Source of the DNA: Angiostrongylus vasorum
Lineage: Eukaryota; Nematoda; Chromadorea; Rhabditida; Metastrongylidae
Reading direction: 5' to 3'
Assembly: GCA_018806985.1 (NCBI GenBank)
Contig: JADANN010000245.1
Coordinates: forward strand, 248,001 to 312,000
Length of the DNA stretch: 64,000 bases
Part shown: piece after piece, positions 1-11,805 of the stretch
Numbering within the stretch: position 1 is the first letter of the stretch
Layout: each line of letters begins with the position of its first letter
Translations under genes and position numbers: made by a program
The notes under the pieces: generated by a model
Told to the model about the DNA's origin: nothing
The model's input: only the letters and a program-made list of their open reading frames with translations
Database searches by the model: none

Positions 1-2000
1 TGTTATTCTCCGAGTTCATTGAGGAAGCAGGACGCAGAGATGGTTTCTGCAATCAGAGTACTATCCAATTCGATTTGCTTCCCCTTCACACTGCGGATTC
101 TTCATGAACTGGGTCTTCGTCTTAGTTATGCGCACCCCAGTCTTTTTTCCACGCTTCATTGAGCTCGCTGATCATCGTCTCTGGTTTGCTGATGATACTC
201 CTTGAAAAAATGACAATGTCCTCCGCAAAACGAAGGTTTGATAGGAACTTTTCATGAATACATATCCTCTTCTATACCCAGTCGAGTAACTTCGCTATCC
301 ATTGCATTGCAGTGGGGCAGTAAGAGCTTTAGTGATATTGCATCGTCTTTTCGAACCGCTTTTCCTATCTGCATGGTGATGAGTTGAAGGAAAAGCTGCA
401 TATTTGAGGCGTAGTTCCGGTAACAGTCTGCTAATGTAACTACATAGGATGGGTCCACTCTTTGGTCGACGAGATTTGATAAGATTCCTTTCGTCTTGAC
501 ACTGTCAAACGCATTTTTGGTGGCGAGTCAAGATTAGAACAGCTAGAAGATGGTACTACTCACGGATTTCTATGGTCCATGGTACGCTTTGGATGTGGTC
601 CATGCAGCAGAATGTCTGTCGGAACCTTGCTTGTTCAACTGGTTGTGTCTCATCCACGGCTATCGGTATGCGTGAAAGCATGGTCTTCGTGAGCTGCTAA
701 TAGAGTATACTCAACAAGCATATTGAACAGTAGTTCTGAAGGTCCCTTCAGTTATCTTTTTCTTAAGCAGGATGAGCGTGCGCCACGTCTTCCACTAGTC
801 TAGAATTTTCTCCTTCTGAATGTAAGATGTTGAGTGAGTTGCGAGAAGTACATGTAATGTGTGGCCTACAGCTCTAAGAAAGTCGGAGGTGATATTATCG
901 AGTCCTGGAGCTGTGTCTCTCTTCATTCCTTCTACTGCGAATCAAACTTGAGAGGGTAGAATTTCTGGAGATGTTTCACCAGCGGGGATTTCGGAGTCTG
1001 AGACGGAGGCTGCGGAGAAGAAATGATTGATGTAGAATTTCCCCGTTATCAATTTCATATCGTAACAGGATATAGTGCTTATCCCAACCTCGTGCATCAG
1101 AGCGGATAACGAAACATTATAGTCGCAAGGATTCCAGTGGCACTTTTTTCAGATGGTTCATATTTGAGCTACTTCCAATAACTTTTTTTGCTTATACCGA
1201 TGCAAATCCTCCTCCAAAGATGTTCCAAAACTGAGGCCTAGTTTAGTGTGTAGCAACAGATAAAGCTTTAGTGTCTTTCAATTTTCGAGCAACTCTTTAA
1301 TGGTAATGGAATTGCGGCCCTCACTCACTGTTTGAAGAAGTGATGCAAGTTTGTCTAAGTAGTAAGTCCTTCGTCAGGCAACTTGTAGTGCTCAGTCGGA
1401 TTCTTCATTTTCTACTCATAGAAAGAAGAGAATTTTGTTAAAAATACTTACAGTCCACCTGTCTTATTCTTCTTGGACGATGACAGCAATTCCTTTGCAG
1501 CTGATTGCTAGATCGAATCATCACATAGAAAAAGTGCTGATCTGATCCTGTACAGACTCCAGGTATCACTGAGATGGCAGCCATTGTCTTGTGGTCGTGA
1601 GAATATATTCGATCTCTGCATGAGTCGCACTGTTAGAAGATTCCTATGTTCATCGATAATCTTCTTTTTGCTCGAAAAATGAGTTGCCATGGAAGTGACG
1701 TCCTACGAGCAAGAGACCTGCAAGACAATTTCTATTCCCATTTTGAGTTTCTGCTCCAAATTTTTCTTATCTCGAATTAATTTCGTTGCTCTTCCTATAC
1801 TGACGTTGAACTGTCCAATAACAAATTCATCGAAGAACTTCCCGTTTCGGATTACTTCCTTCAACTGGCCGTATAAGCCGTCCATTTGACTCTCATCAGT
1901 GTACAACTTCGTGAGTAGCAGTTGATCACACTGACTTTCCTTCCACGCGCAAGTTGGGGACGAAGAATGGCCAAAAAACAATGACACGGTTTAGTGTCAA
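1..2000 (-). mobile_element. Decayed RTE-type non-LTR retrotransposon (endonuclease and reverse transcriptase remnants)
   Basis: On the minus strand, 1703-1987 reads like the RTE apurinic endonuclease: GQLKEVIRNGKFFDEF is followed by IGQFNVSIG, matching the family's GDFNAKxG strand. Toward lower coordinates, 252-458 reads like the reverse transcriptase (ITMQIGKAVRKDDAISLKLL, the RQGDxISPKLF region), and about 120-250 gives LRFAEDIVIFSRS, the catalytic FADD box with one Asp changed to Glu. Many stops and frame shifts separate these parts, so it is dead. It continues off the left edge. Confidence 0.75.
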
Positions 2001-2349
2001 GTGACTTGAAGGATAGATTGGTCTACGACAAACCCAACTTTTTCCAACATTTCATAACAGGGATTTCCGTCTTCTACGAATGGCAAGGGTCCTGTCTAAC
2101 GGGTGTATGTCGGTGTTCTTCTATTTCGTCTTTTGTTAAACCATCACATGGAATCAGATGAGAGCAGCGGCCTCAGAAATAGTGTAATGATCGACATCTG
2201 TACATACTGCTCTGTTATTATAAGTGGACAGGCACAACAAGAAACAGTCTCCATAGCATATCGTAGGTAGTTTCCTTTTGTACGTTCCCAATTACGACTC
2301 GTGCAACCTGAGATTTGATCGCTTCTTGCCGCTACCTCACCTCGTAGTG

Positions 2350-2700
2350 TCGCAGACGGGTACACTTAGTGTGCGGGGCACTGGAGCTGGAATGTTGCTA
2401 GTTGGGTTATTCTGCTTCGTTGGACTCTCCAGGTAAGCCTAACTAAAGCCTTTTGAATTCGTCACAGCCGAAGGCAGTCGTATACCTTGCTGATCAAAGG
2501 GAGACATGCCACCTCAGCACTAATTTTGTAGAAGGACGACGGTGATTCCTGGTAATGGCTTTCTTTTTAGCTGAGCTTCCAGATGGAAACGACGGAATAC
2601 TCTTCAGCATGGGAGGCCCTGCCGGAGGGATAAACCCCCCGGTGTACATCACAGCCGGATACCCAGGAACACCCAGCCACGATGAGGCGGTAAACCGTTG
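2350..2700 (-). repeat. Dispersed repeat B, copy 1 (abuts the RTE relic)
   Basis: On the minus strand the copy begins with CGGTTTACCGCCTCATCG, continues with GGGTGTTCCTGGGTATC and GGCAGGGCCTCCCATGCTGA, and becomes divergent after about 300 bases near GCCCCGCACACTAAGTG. The same order of blocks occurs at 7.3, 19.2, 44.5 and 47.1 kb. Here it sits directly 5' of the RTE remnant in the same orientation, so it may be the 5' region of that LINE family; this is inference. Confidence 0.65.
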
Positions 2701-2717
2701 GGATGAAATGTTAATGC

Positions 2718-2925
2718 TGGGCTAGCAATTTTACCTGGAGTTCTAATATAGCGGGGCTGTAGCGTTCCCAGTTGGAATGCAGAGAGTGATTTTTTTTCCC
2801 AGAAAAGTCCGGTACCAATTTCCCGTCCACGGAGGGATGAGAGGCTTGGCTGGCCCAGAGTGGGAGTCGAATTAGCACCATGCTCGTTATGACGGACATC
2901 GTTACCACTGAGCTATCCGCCTCTT
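2718..2925 (-). mobile_element. tRNA-derived SINE-like repeat, copy 1 (variant head)
   Basis: The body (CCAAGCCTCTCATCCCTCC, AAATTGGTACCGGACTTTTC) matches the SINE family described at 5.1-6.0 kb. The head differs: GCGGATAGCTCAGTGGTAAC resembles a tRNA D-arm and A box, and TAATTCGACTCCCA resembles a B box. The 3' part is lost near 2718. Confidence 0.65.
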
Positions 2926-3090
2926 TTACTGCTAATTATCATTATTATTGTCACTATTATTATGAGTTATTACCAATGATTATTTTTTCTCTTTTTATTA
3001 TCATTTTAATTAATATTGTTATTAAAATTAGTACTACCATTATTATCGTCATTATTGTCATTCCTATTATTATTATCACTGCTTAGGCTC
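2926..3090. repeat. Imperfect ATT/TTA trinucleotide-rich tract
   Basis: About 160 bases are dominated by interrupted ATT, TTA and ATC units, directly after the variant SINE head. The open frames across it, such as the Ile-rich ones, are simple-sequence artefacts. Confidence 0.75.
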
Positions 3091-4440
3091 TTGAATACGG
3101 CAACATCATCTCTTATAGCTGATGATCTTAAGAAGCAAACGGTCATAAACATGAAAGTTATGTGCTTGAAAGGAGGGACAAAACAGACAAACAAGGCAGG
3201 ATTTCAGTAGAACGTCTGACATTCCAGGTTTTGGTTTGGTCCCAGTTAATGTGCAAGGTCAAATTGTTTGCTTATTGGCGACAACCTTTTTACAGAAAAG
3301 AAAAGATACGGAAGGTAGTGAAGAATATGAAGAGTAATAGATGAATAATGAAAGATATTTTGACGATAACATCAGGGAATCCGAAAACACCTTTGGGTTT
3401 CAGTGGAATCCTCGAACATAGAAAGTGATAAAGGAACTAGGTAAGGCAGAAGTAACTACGAATTGATGATCGAGATTCTTTAGTTGCTCAAAGAAACAAT
3501 AGAGTAGGACCTGGAAATGTGGCGAAATGTATCAGATAACATCGTAAATGTTAAAGAGTTCCACAATAATAACAAGAATTCTTTGCATACATTACATTGA
3601 TTCACTGAAGTACCATTGTACATTTCGATCACTGTTTTGACACGATGCGCCGTTATTATCAATGTTTAAGAGATGGTTTAGAGCGGTCTTAGCAATGGCA
3701 TCGTATATGCGAGATCCTCTCAATTCCACTGGAACGAAGGAATACGTCAACAATTCTTCCAATATGAGAAATAACGCAAGCTACGGACACTCAGCATTTC
3801 AGGCGAAACAGAAATTTTTCCTTTTCTTTTCTAAATTGCGCTTTATTTCTTAATTTATGATGAACAAGCACATAACATTGATAATAATACATCGTCCACT
3901 TTGCCAATTGCAATCTCGGTGATGAACTCGTTAAACGATAGATACAAGTATTCCAGTGAGAGATAGAGAGTTCACATTTCTGCAAAATGTGGTTCATCGT
4001 TGGGATTTCTCCTAAACTGTACTCTAGTAAAACTAATACAAGCTTTGAAATATCGTCAAATTCGTTTAAGAAATTCGCAACGAAGTGACCTCGACAGGTG
4101 TCACTTGTCACGGGGCATTTTGACTGGTAGGAACCCTTATGGAGATCATTCTGTCTCTGATGGTTTATTTTGCCGCAAAGACCTTTTTCCAATATTTTTT
4201 CTGATCATTCGATAACTTGTAAGACCCAGGTGTTCTGACTGACGTAAACCGGGAAATGCACTGTGCCACGCTTAGAAATGTACAAAAAACTCGAACAACT
4301 CCACTGACTGACAATTTCACTCTCAACTGACCGTTGTTAAAATTCTAGTCCATATAAAGAATTATAATTATGAAAAGCGTGGGTATGAAGAGCACAGACG
4401 CAACATAAGCTTCGAGACTTTCCATATGCCAACCTCAGTG
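3090..4440. other. No convincing gene
   Basis: AT-rich sequence without recognisable repeats. The longest open frame (4192 to 3791, minus, 133 codons, hydrophobic patch ISKLVLVLLEYSL) has no recognisable domain and no clear splice context. It could be a small gene or chance. Confidence 0.4.
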
Positions 4441-5095
4441 TGTTTGATGTGCATGACGGACCATAGTATCATGTGGTTGTAAAAGAAGACGTGCATGAAA
4501 ATTTTGAAACGGCAGTTCAATTGAAAACTATGCCATATCTACACGTAATTTGTAATCAAGAACAAGGAGTTTCTACACAAATCTCTCCCGGTCCTCAACA
4601 CCCTACCAAACCTTACCAACCCCTCCAGAAGAGTATCACCAGTAGTTCATTACACAAAGGCCCAAGCTACAATTCTATTGAACCGAATAGTTCAGCAGAT
4701 CTTATAAGAATTGGCGACCGCCATCTCTATGCGCTCCTTATACGTCATGTCTGTAAATGGAACAAGTACCTCAACCACTGGAAGAACTTCGTGTCGTCAT
4801 TTTGCACAAAGAGAGCAATTGGAATGACCTTGGCAACTTTCATCCGATCACTTTAGTGAACATGCCATATGAGATTTTTATAAAGATTATATCAGCGCAT
4901 ACCATGAAGAACATGGATCAATCTTAAGTTATTGCAAAAACTGGATTTATCCGGAAATTCACCCGCACGGGCCACTTTCAAAGAACTCAGGAGTGTAGGT
5001 CTGCAGGGTCTACCATCCACCCATTGTATTAACATCTGTTGACAAGGGTAAAACATCTGACAGTGTTAAACTCAACGTCATCTGTCCGCTTTAGC
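4440..5095 (+). mobile_element. RTE-type reverse transcriptase fragment, decayed
   Basis: Conceptual translation with frame changes gives a run resembling the RTE polymerase: VPQPLEELRVVILHKES, then NWNDLGNFHPITLVNM, like the family's QWKxSxxxLxxKKGDxxDLxNYRPIxLL. It is followed by KTGFIRKFTRTGHFQ (the QAGFRxxxSTxDHI stretch). Stops and shifts show it is a pseudogene. A SINE-like copy follows at 5108. Confidence 0.6.
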
Positions 5096-5107
5096 TAACC
5101 AAAATTT

Positions 5108-5395
5108 AGGGCGCATGTAGCGCAGTGGTCGGAGGCGCCCTGCAATACAAATGAGATTGATTCCCGCTCGCACGGCTCACCAAGCTCTCCATCCCTCCGG
5201 GGGTGCAGAATTTGCACTAGACTTGTTTGGGAGGATAGCAACACTGGCTCGACACATCGGTAGGTCCCGCAAGTCATTGTGAAGGCCAGCTATGCATTCA
5301 GTCACCTCTAACGGTGCTGGATGTGGTCGAGTGCATGGCGCATCTCTAGGGGATTGAGCGACGCCAAGAGTTTTATCGTTTGTCCTTTTACCCTT
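5108..5395 (+). mobile_element. tRNA-derived SINE-like repeat, copy 2
   Basis: The head GGGCGCATGTAGCGCAGTGG, then GTCGGAGGCGCCCTGCAA, carries an A-box-like motif (TAGCGCAGTGG). GAGATTGATTCCCGC is B-box-like. The body follows: CACCAAGCTCTCCATCCCTC, TTGTTTGGGAGGATAGCAAC, GGCTCGACACATCGGTAGG, then GCATTCAGTCACCTC and an end near CCAAGAGTTTTATCG. This is one of only two plus-oriented copies in the window. Confidence 0.75.
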
Positions 5396-5734
5396 TATAG
5401 GATGCTTGAAATCGTACTTGCAGACTTCGATAATCATTGTACGACGACAATTCCACTTTTCCACCGACCTTTCGAATTTTCCTTTAGTAAAAGGAAAGGA
5501 GGATGACACAATATCATCAAAGCTGTTCACCATCGCACTACAGTGGTCGATGTAGTCAGTCGACTGGAAGGAGAATTGACATTTCATGATGGTAGATAAA
5601 TTACGAAGAAATCTGGTGAAGAAGAAAATAGGCTACGTTGAGTAGCATTACTGTGCCAATATGCGTGACTGCAGCCTATAACATGTTTGCATATACGTAT
5701 GCAAACATCTATGCATAATATATGTATCATGTGC

Positions 5735-6025
5735 AAAAGGATAAAAAGGATAAAGCTGTGGGCGTTGGTCAATCCCTGGGGGGTGCGCCATGGATTCGAC
5801 TTCATCGAGCATCGTTTGGAGGTGACTGAATGCATATCTGGCTTTTGCAATGACTCGCGTTGGCCTACCAATGTATCGAGCCACTGCTGCTATCCTCCCA
5901 GACAACTCTGGTACCAATTTGCCGACCCCGGAGGGAGGGAGGGCTTGGTGGACCATGGGCGCGGAGATAGACTCCACGTGTGTGTTGCAGGGAGCTTCTG
6001 ACCACTGGGCCACACGTGCCCATGT
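5735..6025 (-). mobile_element. tRNA-derived SINE-like repeat, copy 3
   Basis: A near complete copy in minus orientation. The tail is AAGGATAAAAAGGATAAAGC (plus strand) and the head lies near 6020 (GGGCACGTGTGGCCCAGTGG on the minus strand). It shares the blocks ACTGAATGCATATCTGGC and CAACTCTGGTACCAATTTGC with the copies at 25, 44, 57, 58 and 62 kb. The (AAAGGAT)n-like tail fits a SINE 3' end. Confidence 0.8.
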
Positions 6026-6737
6026 AGCATATGTACACATTTAATTTAGGTTAATGTTAGTAAATGCTAGTCAAGAGATAAAAACCCACAAGTGACTTCG
6101 AATCGTCCTTAAATTATAGTGAAAACAAGGTGATTATTTGGCAACTACTAAGTGGAAATGCAGGATTTGTTTCCAGGTTGTAGAAGCACAGCCCATTGAC
6201 TGCAAACCAGGAATGTTAACGCACCCGATGGCTCTACTTAGATGGTTTCATCTCGTAAGTCACCTTTCCAAATTTCATCGTTTTAAGAAATTTCTTCCTA
6301 GTGGTTTACAGCCCATTCGTAGCTGGGGTTATATCGGTCGACAGCGCCTATCTAACTGACGAATAGTCCAATATTTCCATTCCGTAGAATACGTAAGAGA
6401 AAATCAGTACGCTGAACCACCGCTGTCTCTGGTAACAACCTTTTCTCAAAGTAACAAATCTCCTTACACTCCAAAAACTGCGACTGTTATCTATGGGGAC
6501 GACTTTAGAAAGCAACTGAACGGTTTATCTCTAGGTTGCATAGAAACAGAAACTTCCCCAAACAGCAAATTACCTGTCTTGGCAAGGTTTAGATACATAC
6601 AATTCTTATTGGTGATCTGGCCATTTATGTTCTTAGACAAATAATAATCCTAGCATTCTTTCAACTTGTATAAAAGAGCCATTTGCTAAACCGAGACAAA
6701 GGAAGGATGGCATAGTTAGAAAAACTTCAACAAAATC
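6026..6737. other. No convincing gene
   Basis: An open plus-strand frame near 6138-6359 begins KWKCRICFQVVEAQ and holds Cys and His residues spaced loosely like a zinc finger. It has no ATG start and no second half, so it is not called. The rest is unremarkable AT-rich sequence. Confidence 0.4.
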
Positions 6738-6789
6738 TCTCTTCAATATATGTATATATATGTATGTATATATATGTATATATATGTAT

Positions 6790-6836
<47 letters not shown>
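6738..6836. repeat. (TA)n / TATG microsatellite
   Basis: Roughly 100 bases of TATATG and TA units; open frames through it are artefacts. Confidence 0.95.
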
Positions 6837-6838
<2 letters not shown>

Positions 6839-7334
6839 ACATTATGTAGTTTAAACATATGGTCATATATACATGAGCAAAATCTACACGTTTATACAAC
6901 ACCTACTGCAAATTTGTATAGATCCAGCAGTTCTTTCCTTCGGTTGCTTGTCCTGGCTTTGCGTGTGAGTTCGGCTATTAAATAACGTTTCTTTCTCGTT
7001 CATGAGAGTCGTTTAATTCCATAAAACAAGTTTCCTTTATTTCTAGGACTGCTTTTTTAGACCGTTTCCAGATCATCACCAAATAAACTAGCATATTGCA
7101 GTGGATCGAGCTGAGGTTTTCCCAAATTGGTCTGAAACCAATTCGCCAGTTCTGGAGAAATTCAGGATTTAATGGCCCCCCAAGCGAGTGAAAGCAGCGA
7201 CTATGCATATACTGCAACGCACCTCCAAATATTGCGTTTCCTACTCCATCTGTCATATATATGCTTGGATAATTGGATTGTCCGTTTTCATTGGTTGTGT
7301 AGGCCCCTAGCATGATTTCTATTTTTTCGGAGTT

Positions 7335-7645
7335 TTACTGGTTTAGCCATTGCGTTTCACTCGTGTGCCGAGGCAACTCTAGCCAAAGTCCGCCCAGGTC
7401 GTCACCACCACATGCAGTCGTCGCCCTTGTGGATCAGGGGGAAATTTGACATCGTGCGACTAATTTGATGCCAAGATGGTAGTGGATCGTGGTATTGATT
7501 CATTCTTAGCTGGCCTTCCTAATAGAAGTGCCGGACCTCTTCTCGTCTTGGGAGGCCCTGCTAGTGGTACGTATTCCCCCGCTGTAGATCGCAGTCCAAC
7601 AACCGAGATTACCTCCGAGCTACGACGAGGCGGTAAACCGGTTGG
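7335..7645 (-). repeat. Dispersed repeat B, copy 2
   Basis: The minus strand reads CCGGTTTACCGCCTCGTCG, GGACTGCGATCTACAGCGGG, GCAGGGCCTCCCAAGACGAG, GATCCACAAGGGCGACGAC and GTGGTGACGACCTGGGCGG, in the same block order as the other copies. It ends by the (TA)n tract at 7655. Confidence 0.75.
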
Positions 7646-7654
7646 GAAGAATAT

Positions 7655-7676
7655 CAAATATGTATATATATATATA

Positions 7677-7725
<49 letters not shown>
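7655..7725. repeat. (TA)n microsatellite
   Basis: About 70 bases of nearly pure TA directly beside repeat B copy 2. Confidence 0.95.
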
Positions 7726-7726
<1 letters not shown>

Positions 7727-8162
7727 AAACATTACTCAGCAAAAGAATTAATTGGAATTTCCACGAAAAAACTTTCTTGATAGCTTTGCACACGTTTGAT
7801 AACTATGAGATGAAATAAAATGGCATATAACAGAAAGGATATTGAGATATGAGATATGAGCAATAGCTGGACCCTCAGGCGATTTGCGAACCCGCATTAT
7901 CCTTATCGAGGGCATCACACCAACCGATCTCTTGTTTGCATTTCTCTTAATCAGGTTTTTATTTTATTCCTGCAAAGATACACCAGCCTCTTTGTGGTTG
8001 TAATTGCTGGTCCGAACCCAACCTCAGTTTGCGAATTTCGCTCGTATCTCAACATCCATGTGGCTGTACTAGGCATCATACCTTCCCATGGAGAATAAAT
8101 CAGCAATGAATAAACTTAATACAACGGTATATACCTTCTTGGCTTCGTAAGCTAAGAAGAGG
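7726..8162. other. No convincing gene
   Basis: An open frame at about 7856-8098 (+) has a hydrophobic patch (SLFVVVIAGPN) but no splice context or family resemblance. Nothing else is seen. Confidence 0.4.
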
Positions 8163-8545
8163 TTGATAAATAGATTTATTCGGCTAAAGTTTCAACGTCT
8201 TCGTCTTCATCAGAGCCGATGATCCGAGTCGATGGTCCACATCATCTTCTCGATGTGAAGTCTTCCTCGTCGTACCGAGACGTACCTTCTTCAAGAGAAC
8301 ATCGCTCGAATGAGACAAACTCACCCAGTAGCTCTCTTTTATACAGGATGAGTTGATACGACTATCGTTTGACAACAATTTGTTTTTCAACGGAAAATCC
8401 ATCCTCCAGCAATCGGTATTATGTTAGCTAGCTATTATTGTGAAGACAAACAACTGTAGACCATCGACTCGGATTATCGGCAATGATGAAGACGAAGACG
8501 TTGAAACTTTGGCCGAATAAATCTATTTATCAAACTTATATTAGC
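8163..8545. mobile_element. Fold-back element with about 80-base inverted arms
   Basis: The left arm (8163-8245) contains TGATAAATAGATTTATTCGG, TTTCAACGTCTTCGTCTTCA and GATCCGAGTCGATGGTC. The right arm (about 8457-8545) is its reverse complement with small differences (GACCATCGACTCGGATTATC, TGAAGACGAAGACGTTGAAA, CCGAATAAATCTATTTATCA). The middle of about 210 bases is not coding. This is the shape of a non-autonomous MITE or fold-back transposon. Confidence 0.8.
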
Positions 8546-8900
8546 TTAACAAATCAAGAATGTGTTGATTATTACTATCGACGTTAAATGATGGTCGCTT
8601 TGAAAACCAATGGCATATAATGGTTCGAAGCCCTTTTTTAGCTCATGTACTTCATGTTGCAATGGCTTGTGCAAATCACCTGTGGCAATGAGGCGTGTAC
8701 AATGATTATGAACGTATTTGGATATACTGCAATGGGACAGGTACTGACTGTAGTTGTTCCCCGACAATTTTGTTGTCCTGCAACGAGAAAGCCACGCGTG
8801 GGTATCAAAAATCAAGCAAAGCGAAATAAATGAACCTCATTTTGCTGTCTCCGAAATACTCCCCTCATAAAAAGGACTGAGTAAGAGGGAGAGGCTGCTA
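8546..8900. other. No gene or repeat recognised
   Basis: AT-rich sequence between the fold-back element and the LINE relic; short open frames only. Confidence 0.4.
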
Positions 8901-11370
8901 AAGCATCAGGTCTAAGCAGCTAAAATCTATGCTGCCTAAATCTGGTATTAGTAGGGTACGGTCCGCACTTATAATGACGCTCACTTGTATCAGAGTCCCC
9001 CCGCTGATGACCTGGCGATGCAGACTAGGAGGGTTAAATGTGATGTTATCGGATTGGCAGAGACGAAGAGACGCCATCGATGTAATACCTCTTTCGTACA
9101 GGCGAAGAACTGTGCCTCGGAAAATCTCTTAATAAACGAATGAGCCACATTGGTGTCCTCGTCAGCACGAGTTTCACGAAAAACATCGATTCCTTTGAAT
9201 AAGAAGCAACCCGATTAGACGCTTACTGTTCAAGAGTCATTGTCTACGTACCGGCATCAAACTATGACGAAGATAAAGTAGAAGCGGTCCATGCGGAGTT
9301 GAAGAAGTTTTATAAGGGAGACCACACCTTCTTCATGGCACCCTTTGCTATTTCAACGCTAAAATTTGACCAAGGAAGACGTCTGAAGAAGAACACACTG
9401 GGGCTCACAATTTGGAATGAAACAAACAATGTGAGTAGGTGCTTCATTCCAAAAAGACTTCGAATTCATAAAGACATAGACCGCATTGTGGTAAATCCAA
9501 GATTTTGTCTAACCAATGTCGCAGTTGATCCAAACTTTTACGCGGGAATTAGAACCTCGCCTCCTTAACGCATAATTTCTCCTTATACGGAGAGAGAATA
9601 GCATGCGAATTCAAGAAACGAGATCCTAAGGCCATCTTGAATTGGGATTTACTAAGACCACTAGTCAGCTTAAGGAAGACCCCGTTATTGATGACATCGA
9701 CGAGGAATACGGATGGTTCACTTAACACGTTAGCGTTATGAAATCTTTGAAAAATCTATGAGTGAAAGAAAAAAAAGTTCGGAGGTTACCAAGACACATC
9801 TGTCTCCAAAACACTCAAGCTGATATGTCAGCATGGAATTTCGTTAGCTACACTCAACCGCCAACCCACGTCTGAACTTGCCGAACAATGCAGATAGGCA
9901 ATAAATGAAAATCTCAAAGAGAGAAGGGCAACAGTTAAGTTCGAAGCTACGAAGGCTGGGAAAAGCATTCGCAAAGGCCACCGAAGCACCAAGATGATGG
10001 CGGTTCGACGTTCAGGCAAAACAGTTAAAGCCTGCAGAAAGGCAATGGAGAAGTCATTCACGATTACAACTCCGATCTCTTCCATAACTACGTCTTCCGG
10101 CCCACATATTAAATAGTAGAGGATAGATATGTCGTCCCACCTGTTCTACCTTCCCAAAACTCATAATGCTATTTCGGCGTTGATGAACCGAACAACACCA
10201 GGACCGAACAGATCTGAACACCTGCAGAACTTACCGCCAGTCCTCAGAAGCATACTGGCCAACCCCTACACACGTTACGTGTCATTAAGCAAGGTTAATA
10301 CTCACTAGAAGACTAGCAAGATCGTGCTATTGTTCAAGAAATATGACCTCCACGATACTGGCATCTATCCCCCACTCCGCTTACTCCCTGTCGTCTAAGA
10401 ACTTTCCACTCGAGTCATCCTTAGCAGGATTGACAGAACAGTGGACGAAGGACAGCCATGTGAGCAAGCAGGATTTCCAAAAAGATTCAGTATGATAGAC
10501 CACATCTACACGACAACAAAACACTAAAGTATCGCGAGAGTACAAGAGTCTGCTCTATCTTTTTCATCGATTTAGAGAAACCTTTGACTTGGTTGAAACA
10601 GAAGCAATCGTGGAATCCCTGGACAGCTAAAGCCTCCCTACTACTATAAAAAGTTTCTTCGTGATATATATAGAAATTTCACAACTAAAACATCATCATT
10701 ATTTAGCAGTATTAACATCGATGTCAAAAGAGGAATGTGGCAAGGCGATACTATCTCGCCAAGATTATTTACTGCCACTTTCGAGAACGTCGTGTGAATA
10801 TTGGAATTTGGCGACATGGGGGTGAAAACACGTGGTAAGCAATTAGACCACATTCGCTTTGCTATTGGCATCGCTCTTACAATGCCAAGTACTAACCAGG
10901 CAAAACGAATACTTGTTTGCTTTGATATTGCCTGTGTGAGATCTCCCAGAAACCTGGTCGCTACGTAAGAAAGATGGAAGATTATTGAACGCGCAGTCGA
11001 AAGGACGATGTTAGAAGTACCCCGTGCGAGTGTGGGCATCTGAAGCTCCGAACCCCCAATTTGGCGATCAAAAGTCGAAGGGACCATTTTGTACAGCAAA
11101 CGTTGAAGGATAAGGTGGGCCGTACACGTAATGCACGTGAATGGCAAACGACAGACAAAAGCCGTTAGTGACTGGGTTCCTTGGGATGCCAAACATGCCA
11201 CAAGAAGACCACAGACCCGATAGAGTTTTGCACGAAAGTCTTTGAGGAATGACATGATGCTCAGCGAGTAGCTAGAACATAACCTATTTGGGCTACTCAT
11301 GCCTGCTTCAAGGACAAATGAAAAATTTCCGAGGGCACGCGCCAGTCACTCAACGACCAGCGAGATAGGA
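8900..11370 (+). mobile_element. Long decayed RTE-type LINE copy
   Basis: Read in shifting plus-strand frames. At about 9030 there is CDVIGLAETKRRHRC (endonuclease catalytic Glu region); at 9290-9330 the later endonuclease; at 10430-10560 CEQAGFPKRFSMIDHI and related RT text; at 10700-10790 INIDVKRGMWQGDTISPRLF then TATFENVV; at 10830-10870 MGVKTRGKQLDHIRFAI (catalytic Asp pair lost); at 11150-11230 SDWVPWDAKHATRRPQTR, the C-terminal RTE signature. Stops and missing catalytic residues show it is dead. The 218-codon minus-strand open frame at 10644-11300 is only its antisense. Confidence 0.8.
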
Positions 11371-11805
11371 CGTGATAGAGGTGATAATTAATCTCCCATG
11401 GTTAACGTATGAATATATACGTCACATCCAAGGCCACGTGCTTCAAAGTGCTTAAATGTGAAATCTCAAGTGAACGTTAATTGATATAAAGGCGGAAGCA
11501 AGAGAAATAAGTGCATGGAAAGAAGAAAGAACGAGGTGGAGGGAAACGAAAAGTGAGACAAGCTAAGAAGAATGGGAAAGAGAGAAGTGAAGAGGATATA
11601 GCTTGAACCAAGAGTGGAGTTTGAGTGGAAATGGGGGAATGTCGCATTTGAAGTACGAGTTGGGAATGCCGTAGACCCGGAAATAGGGACGCTATAGCAA
11701 AACACAAAAGCAAACAAACTCTACAGTGCTAACACTTAGTATTTAAGACTCACAATAAAACTTTAAGTTAATCTCAACAAATACAGAAGCAATCTTCTTC
11801 TCCAG

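Noticed and set aside
6738..6836. Tyr/Ile repeat open frames over TA tracts (also at 16.2, 30.7, 44.0 and 44.9 kb)
   Set aside because: Simple-sequence artefacts.
10644..11300. 218-codon minus-strand open frame
   Set aside because: It is the antisense of the decayed RTE reverse transcriptase, whose plus-strand motifs (GDTISPRLF, VPWDAK) explain the sequence.
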